Shown here one piece after another: positions 22,446 through 34,645 of a stretch of 64,000 nucleotides of DNA (positions are counted from its first letter, which is position 1; every line of letters starts with the position of its first letter). Where the stretch lies: positions 600,356-664,355 of the forward strand of contig JXTB01000173.1 of assembly GCA_002914805.1 (NCBI GenBank). The letters run 5' to 3'. Below the pieces are notes generated by a model, which was given only the letters and a program-made list of their open reading frames with translations, was not told the DNA's origin and ran no database searches. Source of the stretch: Parasponia andersonii (Eukaryota > Streptophyta > Magnoliopsida > Rosales > Cannabaceae). Made by a program: the position numbers and the translations under genes.

Positions 22446-24161
22446 ATGGCACCCTCAAGAATGACAACCAGGAGCACACGTCTTGACGCCGAAGGGAGCT
22501 CCCCGGAAGCACGACTAGGTCTGGAGCAAAAGCTTGACCAAATGCTTGCTGCCCTGGCAGAAACAAACTAGAAGGCAAAAATGGCCCACGAGGCCATCCT
22601 GGGTTTAAAAGATGAAGTCGCAGAGGTGTGCAGAGATAACGCCAGCCTCAAAGAGCTGTTGGCAAGCGAAGCCATGAGCGGGTGAAGGGAGGACTTTGAT
22701 GAAGAGGTCCAACAAGAATCTGGGGGCCAACCGCCGATAGAAGTCCCTGCCCCATCCAGATCATGGATGCAGGGGAAGCGGCAGAGCCAGACAAGGCCTT
22801 TCCAGGCCAGAGCAACGTTGGACAAAAGGCACTAGGAAGGCCCAGTAGGTTCACTTCCCAACTGGAAACAAGAGATAATGGCAGAGCTAAGTAATAGGCT
22901 CAGAGCCTATCACAGCCAGACCCCTGATAATCTGGCAAAATAGACCGTGCGACGAATCAATAAGACGGCCTTCGCCGATTGGATCCAGTTGGAGCCCAAG
23001 CCGAAGGACTTCACAATCCCAACCTTCAGACCATTCGAGGGAAAGACTGACTCCCTCGATCACGTATACCACTTCTAACAGAAGATAGCCTTAGAGACCA
23101 GGGACGAGGCTGTGACTTGCAAAGTCTTCTCCTCCACCCTGGCGGGGCCGGCACTGCTATGGTTCAGACAACTCCCGGAGAAGTCCATAAATGGGTTTGA
23201 AGACTTTTACAAATTGTTCTTAAAGTAGTACGCGGGCGCCCGGAGGCAGCAGAAAACCATGCGAGACCACGACCGGTTGGAGTAATCTGCGAGCGAGTCT
23301 CTAAGAGAATACTTGTCGCATTTCCTGGAGGTAATGTCCTCAGTGCACAACACTGACTCGGTGCAAGCCGTGAGCTCGTTCGTCAGGGGCCTACAGCCAG
23401 GGTCGATGTTGTCAGACTATCTGCTATTGAATTTGCCGTATGACATGGCGGATGTCCAGGTAAAGTCGGTGGGGGTATTTAGGGTGCTGGAAAGCCACCA
23501 GAAAGCACCCAAGGCCTCCGCCATGATAACAACAGCGTCGGCGCAAACCTCGGTCCTGCAAGGAATGAAGAGGCCTGCATCATCCCAAGGGCCATCTCTG
23601 AAGCAGGAAGCCCCAGCTCGAGGCAGTCAAGAGAACGGTAAGAGGAGGAAGACATTTAAGGATCCTCTGCCAGAATATGAGCTCAACATGCCGATCGACA
23701 TGATCTACCTCCAGAACAAGGACAGGGGCATTTTCAAAGACCCGCCCAAGTCTGGTGTTCCTAAGCATATGAAAAATAAGAGCAGGTACTGCCAATTTCA
23801 CAGAGATCATGGGCATGATACCGTCAACTATCACAGCCTTTATGCGCAGGTTATGATGGCAATCCAAGCTGGAAAGTTGAAGCAGTACGTAAAGATGGGT
23901 GGGAACCAGTCAAAGGAAGATGCCATCAGACCCGAGAAGGGAAAGCAGACCCAAGCCTCCGAGTCAGGAGAACAAACTCTGAGGATAGTTCCAACGATCA
24001 TAGGCAGACCGGAGCCGAACCAGGGTCAGGAGGATAAGGAAAAGTGCCGAAAGAGGACCGAGGAAAGGGTGAAGTGCCTGAGGGGGATGGGCCATTCCGT
24101 GAACCATATAATGACGGAAGAAAGCTACACCTCAGCCACCCCCATCGCCTTCACCCAGTAA
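22446..24161 (+). pseudogene. Tat element gag remnant
   Basis: It starts near MAPSRMTTRSTRLDAE and continues with several in-frame amber and opal codons to the TAA at about 24161. The capsid-like core has DWIQLEPKPKDFTIPTFRPF, ALLWFRQLPEKSINGFEDFY and an SLREYLSHF segment (about 22975-23320), typical of the retrotransposon gag family. The downstream part (23313-24161) is open for 282 codons and ends in a region with a CQFHRDHGHDTVNY-like CHC motif (about 23789-23830). At least five stops make it non-functional. Confidence 0.85.
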
Positions 24162-24173
24162 GACCTGACCACG

Positions 24174-27100
24174 GTGCACCTGCCTCATAATGACCCATTG
24201 GTGATTGAGCTGCAGATTGACTCCGCGTTCGTCAGGAGGGTCCTAATCGACGACAGAAGCAGCGTCGAGGTCATGTTCCTTAGTACGTTTAAGAGCATGG
24301 GCCTAGATCGAAACGCACTCAGGCCGACCTATCAGCCGTTGTTCACCTTCAACGGTGCTAGGGTCAGCCCCTTAGGCATCGTGACTCTGAAGGTCTGCAC
24401 CGCAGAAAGATGCCTGGACGTAGATTTCGTCATCATCGACTGCCAATCTTCCTTCAACGTTATCATGGGGAGAGGATGGATTCACACCATGCATAGGGTC
24501 GCCTCCACCCTCCACCAGGTCTTGAGATGTCTATCAAAGGACGGTACTTACATGATAGACATTAAAAGGGACCAGGCCTCCGTGAAGAAATGTTTTTCAA
24601 TCACCCTGAGTGGGTCCGAAGCGAATGCGAGTGCCTCGATGAGGGACAGATAGCAATCAAAGGACCACCTGCCGGCGTACATGAAGCGGATCGAAGAAGA
24701 GTCCAACAAGCTAGAATCCACGATTGAGGAGTTGGTGGCAGTCTCTTTGAAAGAGGCAGAACTGGGGAAGGTAGTCTTAATTGGGGCCCTGCTGCCCGAG
24801 GAAGAAAAGAGCAAATTGTTGGGATTCCTTAGGCAGAATGAAGATGTCTTTGCGTGGTCCCACGATGATATGCCCGGGATAGACCCCGCACATGCCTGCC
24901 ACCGATTGAATGCAGACCCCGATTTTCCTCCGGTCAGACAGAGGCCTCGAAGGTTGGCGCCAGAGAAAAACAGAGCGATCAATAAGGAGGTAGAGATGCT
25001 ACTAGAGAATGGCCTGATCATGGAATGCGTATACCTGTGCTGGGTCTCCAACCCGGTGGTGGTGAAGAAAAAAAATGGCGACGACTGCACTTACATAGAT
25101 TTTACTAACCTAAACAAGGCCTGCCCAAAGGACAACTTCCCCCTACCAAAGATCAAACAAATGGTCGACGCTACGGCTGGCTTTGACAGGATGAGCTTCT
25201 TGGATGCCTACTCTGGATACAACCAGTATACGAGGAGGACCAGATCCACATGGCGTTCATCATGGAGCGAGGTCTGTACTATTATAGGCGCATGCCTTTC
25301 TGCTTGAAGAACACAGGGGCGACCTACCAAAGGCTCATGAACAAAATGTTCACTGGGCTGCTCGGGAAAATGATGAAAGTCTACATCGACGACATGGTCG
25401 TAAAGAGCAAGGAGACCTCGGACCATCTGGGACATCTAGATGAATGTTTTCAAATCCTGAGGCGATACCGAATGCATCTGAACCCCAAGAAGTGCGCGTT
25501 TGGGGTGTCTTCTAGCCAGTTCCTGGGACACATCGTGAGCAAAAAGGGCATCGAGGCCAACCCGACCCAGTAGTCCTCTATCATAGATGAGAAAGACCAT
25601 CGACCGTTCGGGTGGTCCAGCGCCTAACCGAGAAGATAGCCGCCCTTAGCCGTTTTGTCTCCAAGATGTCCGACCGATGCAAGCCCTTCTTCCAGTGCAT
25701 AAAGAAAATCCCCACGGTCGTCTGGGGGGAGGAGCAGAATAGGGCACTAACAGAGCTCAAGTTGTACTTAAGTCATCCGCCTATCCTAGCTTCCCCAGCA
25801 GAAGGGCAGTGCCTGTACGCGTATTTGGCAGTGTCTGAAGTAGCGATCAGTGCCGTGCTGTTCGTCGAGGAAGACGGCAAGCAAAAGCTTATGTTTTACA
25901 CAAGCCGCATGCTCCTAGACACTGAAACACGATATAGTATGACGGAGAGATTGGTCCTAGCTTTGGTCAATGCTAAGAAGAGACTCAGATAATACTTCGA
26001 AGCGCACCCGGTAACAGTGTATACGGATTTCCCCATCTGGCAAATCTTGGCCAAGCCGGGCCTGTTGAGACGAATAACCAAGTGGGCCATCAAGCTAGGG
26101 AAACACGACATCGAATATCGGCCTCAAATAGCGAAGAAAGGGCAAATCATGGCGGACTTCTTGGTGGAAATCCGGCCCTTCGGCGAGCCGCACGACCCAC
26201 TTTAGACGTCCCCGCCTCACACCCCTTCAGCTTGGACCTTCTACACCGACAGATCCATGAATGCCTCAAAATCAGGAATCGGGATAGTCTTGCAGACCCC
26301 TACAGGACTTAGGGTAGAGAAAGCTTTGAGGCTCAGTTCCCCGACAACAAACAATGAGGCAGAGTAAGAGGCACTTCTGCAAGGCCTTGAATTGGCTCTA
26401 CACTTCGTAGTAGACGACATCGTGGTAAAAACTGACTTGCAGCTGATCGTGGGTCAGGTCATGGGAGACTTCGAAGTAAAAGAGCCAAGATTACATAGGT
26501 ACTTCTCCCGGGTAATGGGGGCGAAAGCCTGTTTCAGCAGGTTCGATATCGGACAAATACCCAGGGAGATGAACCAAAAGCCGATGAATTAGCTAAAAAG
26601 CACATCGATCGGGGGAGCCACTGAACAAACGGAGATTCTGCCAGACAGCGAAAACGCGAAAGGCCCCTTAGAAGCCCCCTGCATGCCACGTATTTGCAGC
26701 CGACTCCGAGGATGAAGGCTGGATGAGACCCATCACCCAATATCTGGCGTCGAGAAACCTACCCGTAGACCCCCAAAAAGCGAGGTCAATCAGACTGAAG
26801 GCTACCCAGTATTCTATGGTGGCAGACCGACTGTATAAGAGATCAACGATGGGACCAATGCTGAGGTGCGTAGGCCCCATCGAGGCACAGAAACTGATGG
26901 AGAAAATCCACGAAGGAGCGTGTGGCAACTACTCTGGCGGGCACAGCCTCGCCCATAAGGCCTTGACTATCGGGTACTTCTGGCCATACATGATGACCGA
27001 GGTGGCCCAGTTTGTCAAGAAATGTGACAAGTACCAGAGGTTCGCCCCTGTGAAGCGCCAACCCGCAGAGGAACTCCATTCAAACATAACTCCTTGGCCT

Positions 27101-27946
27101 TTCGCTAAATGGGGTCTGGACATTGTCAGAGAACTCCCCAGAAGTCCAAGAGGAAAAAGGTATGTCCTGCTGGCCACTGATTATTTCACCAAATAGGTAG
27201 AAGCTGAAGCCTACGTAACCGTCAACAAGGCAGACACGATTAACTTCATTTGGAAAAACATAATCTGCCGATACGGGATCCTGAGAGAGATACACGCCGA
27301 TCACGGCACGCAGTTCTAGAATGCGAAGCTAAAGGAGTTATGTGAGTTGTATGATATAAGGCTCAGCTTCTCATCTGTAAATTACCCTCAGGGGAACAGC
27401 CAAGCAGAAGCAATGAACAGGGCCATATTCAGCAATATAAAAAAGAACTTGCATGAGGTCAAAGAGGGATGGTTAAAAGAGCTACCGGTCATCATGTGGG
27501 CCTATCGAACCACAGAGCGGAAGTCAACGAGAAGAACACCATCCGCCATGGTCTACGGATCAGAAGCTGTGATCCTGATAGAGATTGGCCTCCCGACCCT
27601 TCACTCCAAAGTAGTGAGAGACGCCTCACTGAACGACCAGCAGCTAAGCCGCAACACAGACCTCCTGGAAGAAACAAGGGACATGGCCCTGGTCCACCTG
27701 GCCTCGTACCATCAGCAGGCTAGGTCCTACTATGCAAAGAAGGTTAGCGCTCGTCGATTTAACGTCGGTGATTGGGTCTTGAAGGTCAGAATGGGGAATT
27801 CCTTGAAGCTAGACTCTAACTAGGTCGGGCCTTATGAGGTAATCAAGGTGCTTGACAATGGTGCATATGTCCTGAAAGAACTCAAGACCGGGAAGAGCCT
27901 GCCAGACATATGGAACGCCCAACACCTAAAGAAGTATTACGCATGA
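24174..27946 (+). pseudogene. Tat element pol remnant (protease, RT, RNase H, integrase)
   Basis: Protease (about 24190-24540) has VLIDDRSSVEVMF where the family has an aspartate followed by a small residue and glycine, so the active-site loop is altered. RT (about 24900-25570) has DCTYIDFTNLNKACPKDNFP and the catalytic YIDD at 25382-25393. RNase H spans about 25700-26590. Integrase has the zinc region GGHSLAHKALTIGYFWP, with CDKYQRFAP, then WGLDIVRELP, an ADHGTQF block and a QAEAMNRAIF block for the three acidic residues. Stops at 24651-24653, 27196-27198, 27317-27319 and others break it. Confidence 0.88.
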
Positions 27947-28100
27947 GATGCGTGTAAATACTGTAAGACACATGTGAATGCTTGTATTATTAAACAGTTT
28001 AATTCCAAAACAGTTGAGGGTTCCCGCTCCACGGATTTATGCTTTAGATTGCTATGTAAAAGGGTCTACCCATAATGCCAGACCCCACGGGCTATTCGCG

Positions 28101-29361
28101 TAAAAGATCATACTACGGGGATCACATCGCTTGTCGACGACCCGAGAAAATGATGAAGAGGAAAGAGTTGGGCAACCAAAAACTTGCCAGCAGACCTCAT
28201 CAAAAATCATACTGCGGGGATCACGTCGCTTGCTGACAACCCGAGAAAACGTACAAAGAGGAAAGAACTGTGCAGTAAAATGCTTGCTAGCAGACCTGAT
28301 AAAAATCGTACTTCGGAGATCACGTCGCTTGCAGACGAGCCGAGAAAATGTACGAAGAGGAAAAAGCTGTGTAGTAAAATGCTTGCTAGCAGATCTCATA
28401 AAAATCGTACTGCGGGGATCACGTCGCTTACCGATAACCCGAGAAAATGTACGAAGAGGAAAGAGCTGCACAACCAAAAACTTACCAGCAGACCTTGAAA
28501 ATGATCGTACTGCAGGGATCACGTCACTTGCCGATGACCCGAGAAAACGTGCGAAGAGGAAAGAGCTGCGCAACCAAAAACTAGCCAGCATACCTCGAAA
28601 CTGCGGGGATCACGTCACTTGTCGATGACCCGAGAAAACATACGAAGAGGAAAGAGCTGTGCAGTAAAATGCTTGCCAGTAGACCTCATAAAAATCATAC
28701 TGCAGGGATCACGTCGCTTGCCGATGACCCGAGAAAACGTAAGAAGAGGAAAGAGCTGTGCAATCAAAAACTTGCCAGCAGACTTCATAAAGATCAAACT
28801 GCGGGGATCACATCGCTTGCCAACGACCCGAGAAAATATACGAAGAGGAAAGAGCTACACAACCAAAAACTTTCCAGCAGACCTCGAAAACGATCGTATT
28901 GCGGGGATCACATCGCTTGCTGACGACCCGAGAAAATGTTCGAAGAGGAAATAGCTATGCAACCAAAAACTTGCCAGCAAACCTCGAAAACAATCGTATT
29001 GCGGGGATCACGTCGCTTACCGACGACTCGAGAAGACGTACGAAGAGGATTGAGCTGCACAGTAAAATGCTTGCCAGCATACCTCGATGAAGATCGTACT
29101 ATGGGAAACACATCGTGCAATAGAATGCTTGCTGATGGCCAGGGAAAATGCACGAAGAGGATTGGGCTGCGCAGTCAAATGCTTGCCAGCAGACCTCGCT
29201 AAGGATCGTGCTATAGGAATCACCTCGCATAATAAAATAATTACCGATGGCCCGAGAAAACGCGTGGAGGGGATTGAGCTACGCAATAAAACATTTGCCA
29301 GCGGACCTCGCCAAGAATTGCACCATAGGGATCACGTCGCTTGTCAATGACCCGAGAGGAC
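28101..29361 (+). repeat. 99-bp tandem array, about 13 units, in the Tat 3' region
   Basis: Units share GGGGATCACGTCGCTTGCC followed by GACCCGAGAAAACGT and a purine-rich GAAGAGGAAAGAGCTG block. Landmark positions 28116, 28215, 28314, 28413, 28513, 28604, 28703, 28802, 28902, 29002 and 29102 give periods of 99-100, with one 91. The last units stretch to about 111 and are more diverged. Because 99 is a multiple of three, both strands show long open stretches of 33-residue repeats. I read these as a by-product of the period and not as proteins. Confidence 0.9.
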
Positions 29362-29394
29362 ATACCTGCAGGGTGGGGGTGATTTGAGCGATGA

Positions 29395-29620
29395 GACCCC
29401 CCCAGAGAGCAATTAAGCTAAGCTTGAGCCAAAGGAAAAATGGGTCAAGGTCTACCCATTGGAAGCAGACCCTCCCTAGGGGACACCTTAGCAACGCACA
29501 AGCCAAAGGCAAATAGGACCAGGGTCTACCCATTAGAAGTAGACCCTCACCAGAGAGCGCCTTAGCTAAGCACGGGCAGGAAGTGAACGGAACCAAGACC
29601 TATTCGTTGGAAGTGGGTCT
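29395..29620 (+). repeat. 74-bp tandem array, three units
   Basis: The phrase GGTCTACCCATTGGAAG recurs at about 29449, 29523 and, more diverged, 29597, each followed by CCTTAGC-type text. The sequence is unrelated to the neighbouring 99-bp array. Confidence 0.75.
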
Positions 29621-30287
29621 GAGCAAGATTAAGTGCGAAAGCAGAAATTACAACCAAATTCTGTTTATTATTGCTTAGATTACAAGATGTGTGGTCGACA
29701 CAGACACAGACACAGTGTCTCTATTTGTAAGGAGCAGGTCTCGGGCGGACTTGCAAGGATACGTCGAAGTGGTAACGTCCTGTTCGCTCCCGAAAAGAGC
29801 CAAGCCCAGGCCTCCTCCTCTGAAGTGACGGGTCCAAACAGTTGCCAACCAATCCTTGGAGCTGGTTCCTAGCACGTTCCCATTTAGGGTCAGAGAAGTC
29901 CAGCCATACGCGCGGATCATATTCTGCTAAGATAAGTCATAACAGAAGTTAAACATCCTCAAAGTTGGGTGAGCCGAAACTCACGTCTCGATCTCCGGAG
30001 CTAACCTCATTGGTCATATCGTAAGGGGAATTCGCTAGTAGCTCCGCATCATATACGATTGGGTCAGACCCGGAAGCTGGGAAGACCGCTAACAAAGGAA
30101 TGGCATCGTATACAATGCTTGACCCTGACCACAGATGCAAGCAACAAAAATAATATAATAATGAATATAATAGATAACACAGAATAAGCGTGAGAAGAAT
30201 ACGCCATTTTATTATTTAAACAGTTGCTTGCAACAAGGGTCAGCTCTACACAAAGTGGTCTACAAATGTACAAAAGGGGGAGAGTCC
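29621..30287. other. Unassigned spacer between arrays and antisense frame of the Tat element
   Basis: No coding signal is convincing. A short CACAGACACAGACACAGTG simple repeat lies at 29699-29716. Confidence 0.5.
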
Positions 30288-33200
30288 CTAGTTACTTCCG
30301 GGGAGGGAAGCGACGCTGGCTTCAAAGCTTGGGTCAACTACAGCGGAATTGGAATCATCGCTGGACAAGACGTCCGCGCTTGACCCGCTGCCCGTCAAGG
30401 CATCCTCGCCAGGCTGATCCCCGGAGACCTCCGTAGCATGTTCTGGCGGACCCGGAGTGGGGACAATCTCCTTGGCGACAGAAGCAAATGTAGAGGGCCC
30501 ATCTTTATCTTCGTTAAGCATCTTCAACACATCAGTAGGGTACACGATATTAATCTCATCTCCTAACTGCTGCACGTAGTTACTGACGGAATAATGGTCC
30601 CTCTCGATGCCTTTCTGCTCATCGAACTGGTCTGGTGTTATCATCTCTGCGTGGCCTTCGAACTCCCTATTCTACCAGCCAAACCTGCAGCTCTCCACAG
30701 AAAGGACATCCACCTACCTCTGGTACCTTGTCTTCAGCTTCTCCTCGTCCGCCAGTCTATCCCTTAGCGTAGCTAGCCCCAGCTCCGCTTGCCGTTGCAA
30801 TAAGTCGATTAAAAGATTGTTAATATCGGCAAGATCTTCATCACGTTTGCAAGACAATTTGACATAAGCCTCCATCAGGTTTTTGTGATCCGAATAGAGA
30901 TGTCAGAGTACCTTGTTGGACCAGTCGAGCCTACGCTGCAAGGAATGGGCCTCAAGTTTGGCTTTCACCTCGACTTTCCTTGCCTCCTTGGCCTCGTCAA
31001 CGGCTCTGTCACGAGCGATGAAAGCCAGACCCATCTCCGCCCCCTCATTCTGTAGCTCCTGCTCCATGACCTCGAGCTCGGCTTGGGTCAGCCTGGCAGC
31101 CTTGGTTTGGACCAACCTGGCAGTCTCCGCCTCGGCCAACGCGGCGACCAGCTCCTCGCGCCTGGCCCTTTTGATGCTCAAAGCGTAGACCACCGTGCTA
31201 TTGACCCTAGCCTCATCCAGGCTCTAGTACAAGTCGAAATCCTCCCTCAACATGGCACGGGCATTCAGCTGCCCGGTCAGCTCACTAACACAAGAGGAAT
31301 AAAAAGACTGGACGGCAGCTAGCTGCAAAGCACAAGAAAGAGGAGTCAGTGTTCAGAGAGGATGCTAAGAACCTGTTGCTTATAGTAAGACGAAATAAAC
31401 CTATGTGATGCAACGGCTAGCCACAAGCTATACATTCTCCAGGGAGAGTGCCTCCAGCTCGGGCTCCGTAGCCGTACCCTCTCCCTAGGCATTGTCCATG
31501 TCTGAGGAACGTGATTCCACACCGCCGACCGTGAGGACACCTTCACCCCCCACCGGATGCGCTCCAACGACTTCTTTCGACACCCCCGGAATGGCAAAGG
31601 TGGTGGCGGTGGAGAGTAAGGCATCGCCGGGCGCACCCTTGATAGAAGAAGCTGCGACGACCGCTACTGTGTCAGCAGCTTTGACTGCCACCTCCGCCGA
31701 AGGAATACCCTGGTGTGATTTTTCGGTCTTATCTTGACCAGCATCCTTAGACACACCACCTCGCATGGACCTCCTCCTCCTCATAAGAGTCAAAGTAGCC
31801 CCATCATCGTCGCTATCGGAAGCAGGGGTGGTTCTGCCTCTCTTCCCCACCGGGTCCCCTCCTCGTTGGACGAATCGGTTCACGATCCCGCTTCGTGGAG
31901 ACCGGGGGAGCGGAAGACAGCCGAGACTTCAACCTCGAAGCCCCTTCGCTGAGCTCAGCAATCTCTCCACAGGAGCGGGCGGCACCGGACTCTGTTCCCA
32001 CCTTCGAGCCAGAGCTGGGGGCAGAAAAAGTCAGCGCAAAAGGCTCACCGGGCAGGCTCGAAGGTGTCCCTTTGCCATGCACAACCTTTATGGCCGGCGC
32101 CTCCCGGATCACGAGCCTACCCGCCTCGGGAGTTGGCACTGTCGGCATTTTATCCTCGGTCACGAATAGACCCTCCAGTTCGTCATCTGAGCCTGTTCTT
32201 GGGATGACAACTCTCGAGGCCTCGTCCTCCGAGGACACCACCAAACGCCGACCAGCGGGGACCTTGGAGCGAGCCTTGTGCACAACGGTCTTCCCCTTAA
32301 CCGGGGAGGGGTCTGCTGAAGGGCCTGTATTCGAACCTGCAAAGACCAAGCAACATGGTTAAAACGCAGCCATGACCTGACCGACGGAGCCCCAAGATAC
32401 AAAAATAAACTCACTCTTAGCCCTTTTAGGGGCAGCTGTTTCCTCCCTACGGAACCTGGCACACTCCTCGGCCACGAGCTTCACTGCCTCTTCGAGCTCG
32501 TGACTGGTCGGCACCACCAAGTCATTGGGACCCGCCAGCTGGCTCGAGGCCGTGATCTGATGACCCACCATGGTGATGCGACCCTGCTCATCCCGGCGGA
32601 ACCGGTTCAGGGCAAAGGCGTCAAGCTGGCTCCGAAGGTACTTGGTGATGACCCACGTGTCTAGTGGGAAGAGGAGATATGAGACCATCCTTGGCATCAT
32701 GTTCATCACCTAGGGATTGAGGATAGCCTGGATGTGTCGGCAATCCCTGGACGACCCGAAGAGGATGATTTCCTCTAGCTCCTGGAGCCGACCCGCCGAC
32801 AGCCGAGGCTCGAACTTGCTTTCCTCTGCAGAGGCTGCGCAAGGCAAAATGTCATGAGTAAAAATGGACGAAATATGCATGGACCCAAAATTCACGACCC
32901 AGTACTTACTTTGCAGAAAGAACGAGGGGATTTGAAAACGCTATCCGTTCACCCAGGAAGAGCATCACGCCCTTCCGACGGCGTATATCCTAGAATGAGA
33001 GTCTCACAGCTTGTCTGACCTCGGCAAGCCCCAGAAAATATGGCGCCCTGGGAGCGGCTGGAGATAGAAAGTGGGGTAAGAGCCCTTTTTGGGGATGAGG
33101 ATAAGCTTATAGGCATAGAAAACCACTTCCAAGTCAATATGCGTGTTGAGGAGGACGGATAAGGCAGAAAGCCCCATCAAGATCATGACTCCGTTAGCAT

Positions 33201-33453
33201 TGAGCTGCATTGGAGGAATCCCCATAAGGCTAAAGAACTGGGGGACCAAGGGAGGAAGAAGAAACCGCAACCACTCCAGATGCCTTCTCCCCAGGACGAT
33301 GGAGCCTTCTGGAGCAGAGGAGTAAAGGTACCAGTCCGCCGGGCTGTCGACCCTCTCTAAAGTGACTCCACTGGGGGAGCAGAACTGCCTCCTCAATGAC
33401 CCTAATTCAGAATCCGTGACGGGGCAAAGTTTCTGACTCAGATTCAGGGCCAT
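30288..33453 (-). pseudogene. Antisense accessory frame of the Tat element ('putative gypsy type transposon' family)
   Basis: Read leftward from MALNLSQKLCPV at 33453, the first 149 codons contain VPQFFSLMGIPPMQLNANGV and a KKGSYPTFYLQP-like stretch. This is the hallmark N-terminal region of the plant 'putative gypsy type transposon' family (PF04195 as I recall it). Further open pieces on the same strand lie at 32709-32359, 32349-31813, 31883-31485, 31193-30903 (alanine/glutamate-rich, coiled-coil-like) and 30644-30288 (acidic tail). Possible introns between them were not resolved, so whether these are exons of one product or broken frames is open. Antisense genes at this position are known in Tat elements; their function is unknown. 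Confidence 0.7.
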
Positions 33454-33672
33454 CGTGTTAAGTGCGGTCGAAGAAGACGAAAGGTTCTGAAAAAAGGGAG
33501 ATGCGGAAACCCTAAGATTTGGGAAAGCTGGAATACTTAGAGATTTTGGTAAAGTAAGAAATGAGTGTAAATACGGCTTTTATAAAGGGGAACCCGAAGA
33601 GTTTTTTCCTGGAGGAGGGCAGGGCAAGGAAGAGGAGGCGTTAGAATTTCAAAAATTTGAAAAAAATTATGA

Positions 33673-33673
33673 N
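33673..33673. other. Single N (assembly join) upstream of the Tat 3' LTR
   Basis: This is the third of three isolated N characters. I see no duplicated flank here, unlike at 117 and 9912. Confidence 0.8.
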
Positions 33674-33717
33674 CACTTGATGGATACGAATCTATCAAAT
33701 AGGGAAATATGGGCAGT

Positions 33718-34262
33718 TGTGGGACCCGTTCCTAAATCATACACCACGTAGACGATTAAGTGGCAGAATAGGTCACAAACGGGGCACACCGTCCGACACA
33801 TGTCCAGAGTGACCGATTAAAGGCCACGCGAGTCGCACGTGGTACCGCATAGGCCCATGGGTTATCCGAGGCCAGGGCCGATGCAAGGAACGTCACGGTA
33901 ACCACGACCCATGATTTCTGGAGTAAGTCATGATGAAAAAACGTACTCGATCCTGGGATTAAGAGCCAGAAAGCTCCCAGTCCCAGGATTATATATATAA
34001 GCCTTGTTTCCTCCCAAAAGAAGGATATATACAATATACATAAAAAAATGTTTACAAGAGAAAAAACAATATCCTTGCTGTTCAATCTCAGGGATGAATC
34101 ACTGACTTAAGCATCGGAGAGTCTTTGCAGGTGGTCACCCCCGCCCTCTATCTCAGCCTTAAGCTAAAGACATTTCAGGATAGCAAGGATACGTGGACAC
34201 TTGGTGAATACCTTGTCAGCAGTTCAGAGACACGTGTATGGTTGGTAAGAACAGCACCAACA
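33718..34262 (+). repeat. 3' LTR of the Tat element, internally deleted (545 bp)
   Basis: It starts TGTGGGACCCG and ends AGCACCAACA, collinear with 21551-22350 except for a loss of about 250 bp. The breakpoints fall at an AGGCC word that occurs twice in the longer LTR (21707-21711 and 21957-21961), which suggests deletion between short repeats. Confidence 0.85.
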
Positions 34263-34645
34263 CTACCTATCTGACTTTATAGATGCTGGGATAAAAATGG
34301 CAGCTCATGACTTTGGAAAAGTATTCATAGCTCATTGTTAAAGGTCTCCGCTGGAGAGTTAGAGATGGTATGTCTATTCGTGTTTTTCATGATGTGTGGT
34401 TTCGAAGACCGTCCTCTTCCAAACCGACCACTCCAAATTTTAATGATGAGTTACGTGTCCTTGATCTATTTTCTCATTCAGGTATGCGGGATTATAGATT
34501 TATTCAGCAATACTTTTTTCCAGTGGACTGGGATGGGATCTTTTCAATTCCATTGGGTATTACTTTGTCATTTGATTCTTTCATTTGGGATTATGGTAAG
34601 AATGGAGAGTACATAGTAAATTCAAGATACCATGTAGCTCTTTCT
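34263..34645 (+). pseudogene. L1-type LINE fragment 3 (post-RT region)
   Basis: Frames with GLRWRVRDGMSIRVFHDVWF and a NGEYIVNSRYHVALS segment match the region between RT and the C-terminal zinc domain of plant L1 elements. The piece continues fragment 2 across the Tat element and is cut by copia B. Confidence 0.85.
34641..34645. repeat. Target-site duplication TTTCT of copia B, left
   Basis: TTTCT here and at 44227-44231 flanks copia B exactly, and LINE sequence is continuous across it. Confidence 0.9.

Larger units (their letters stand above)
21551..34262 (+). mobile_element. Ty3/Gypsy Tat-lineage retrotransposon with tandem arrays and antisense frame
   Basis: LTRs at 21551-22350 and 33718-34262 flank gag, protease, RT, RNase H and integrase on the plus strand. 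Two tandem arrays and a long minus-strand coding region follow between integrase and the 3' LTR. This layout, with a hypervariable repeat-bearing 3' region and an antisense extra frame, is characteristic of Tat-lineage (Retand/Grande-like) elements. The flanking CCACC (21546-21550) and CTACC (34263-34267) look like a target duplication with one change. The element sits in the LINE. All frames carry stops and there is an N at 33673. Confidence 0.88.

Noticed and set aside
24548..25090. Minus-strand frame of 180 codons in the Tat pol region
   Set aside because: It overlaps RT coding sequence on the other strand and its serine/leucine-rich composition is typical of an antisense shadow.
28052..28591. 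Long minus-strand open stretch of 33-residue repeats
   Set aside because: It is the reverse reading of the 99-bp tandem array and has no other support; the period is a multiple of three, so open frames are expected.
30607..32362. Plus-strand open frames opposite the Tat antisense region
   Set aside because: The minus strand carries the longer frames and the family-like segment; the plus-strand frames are serine/arginine-rich shadows.
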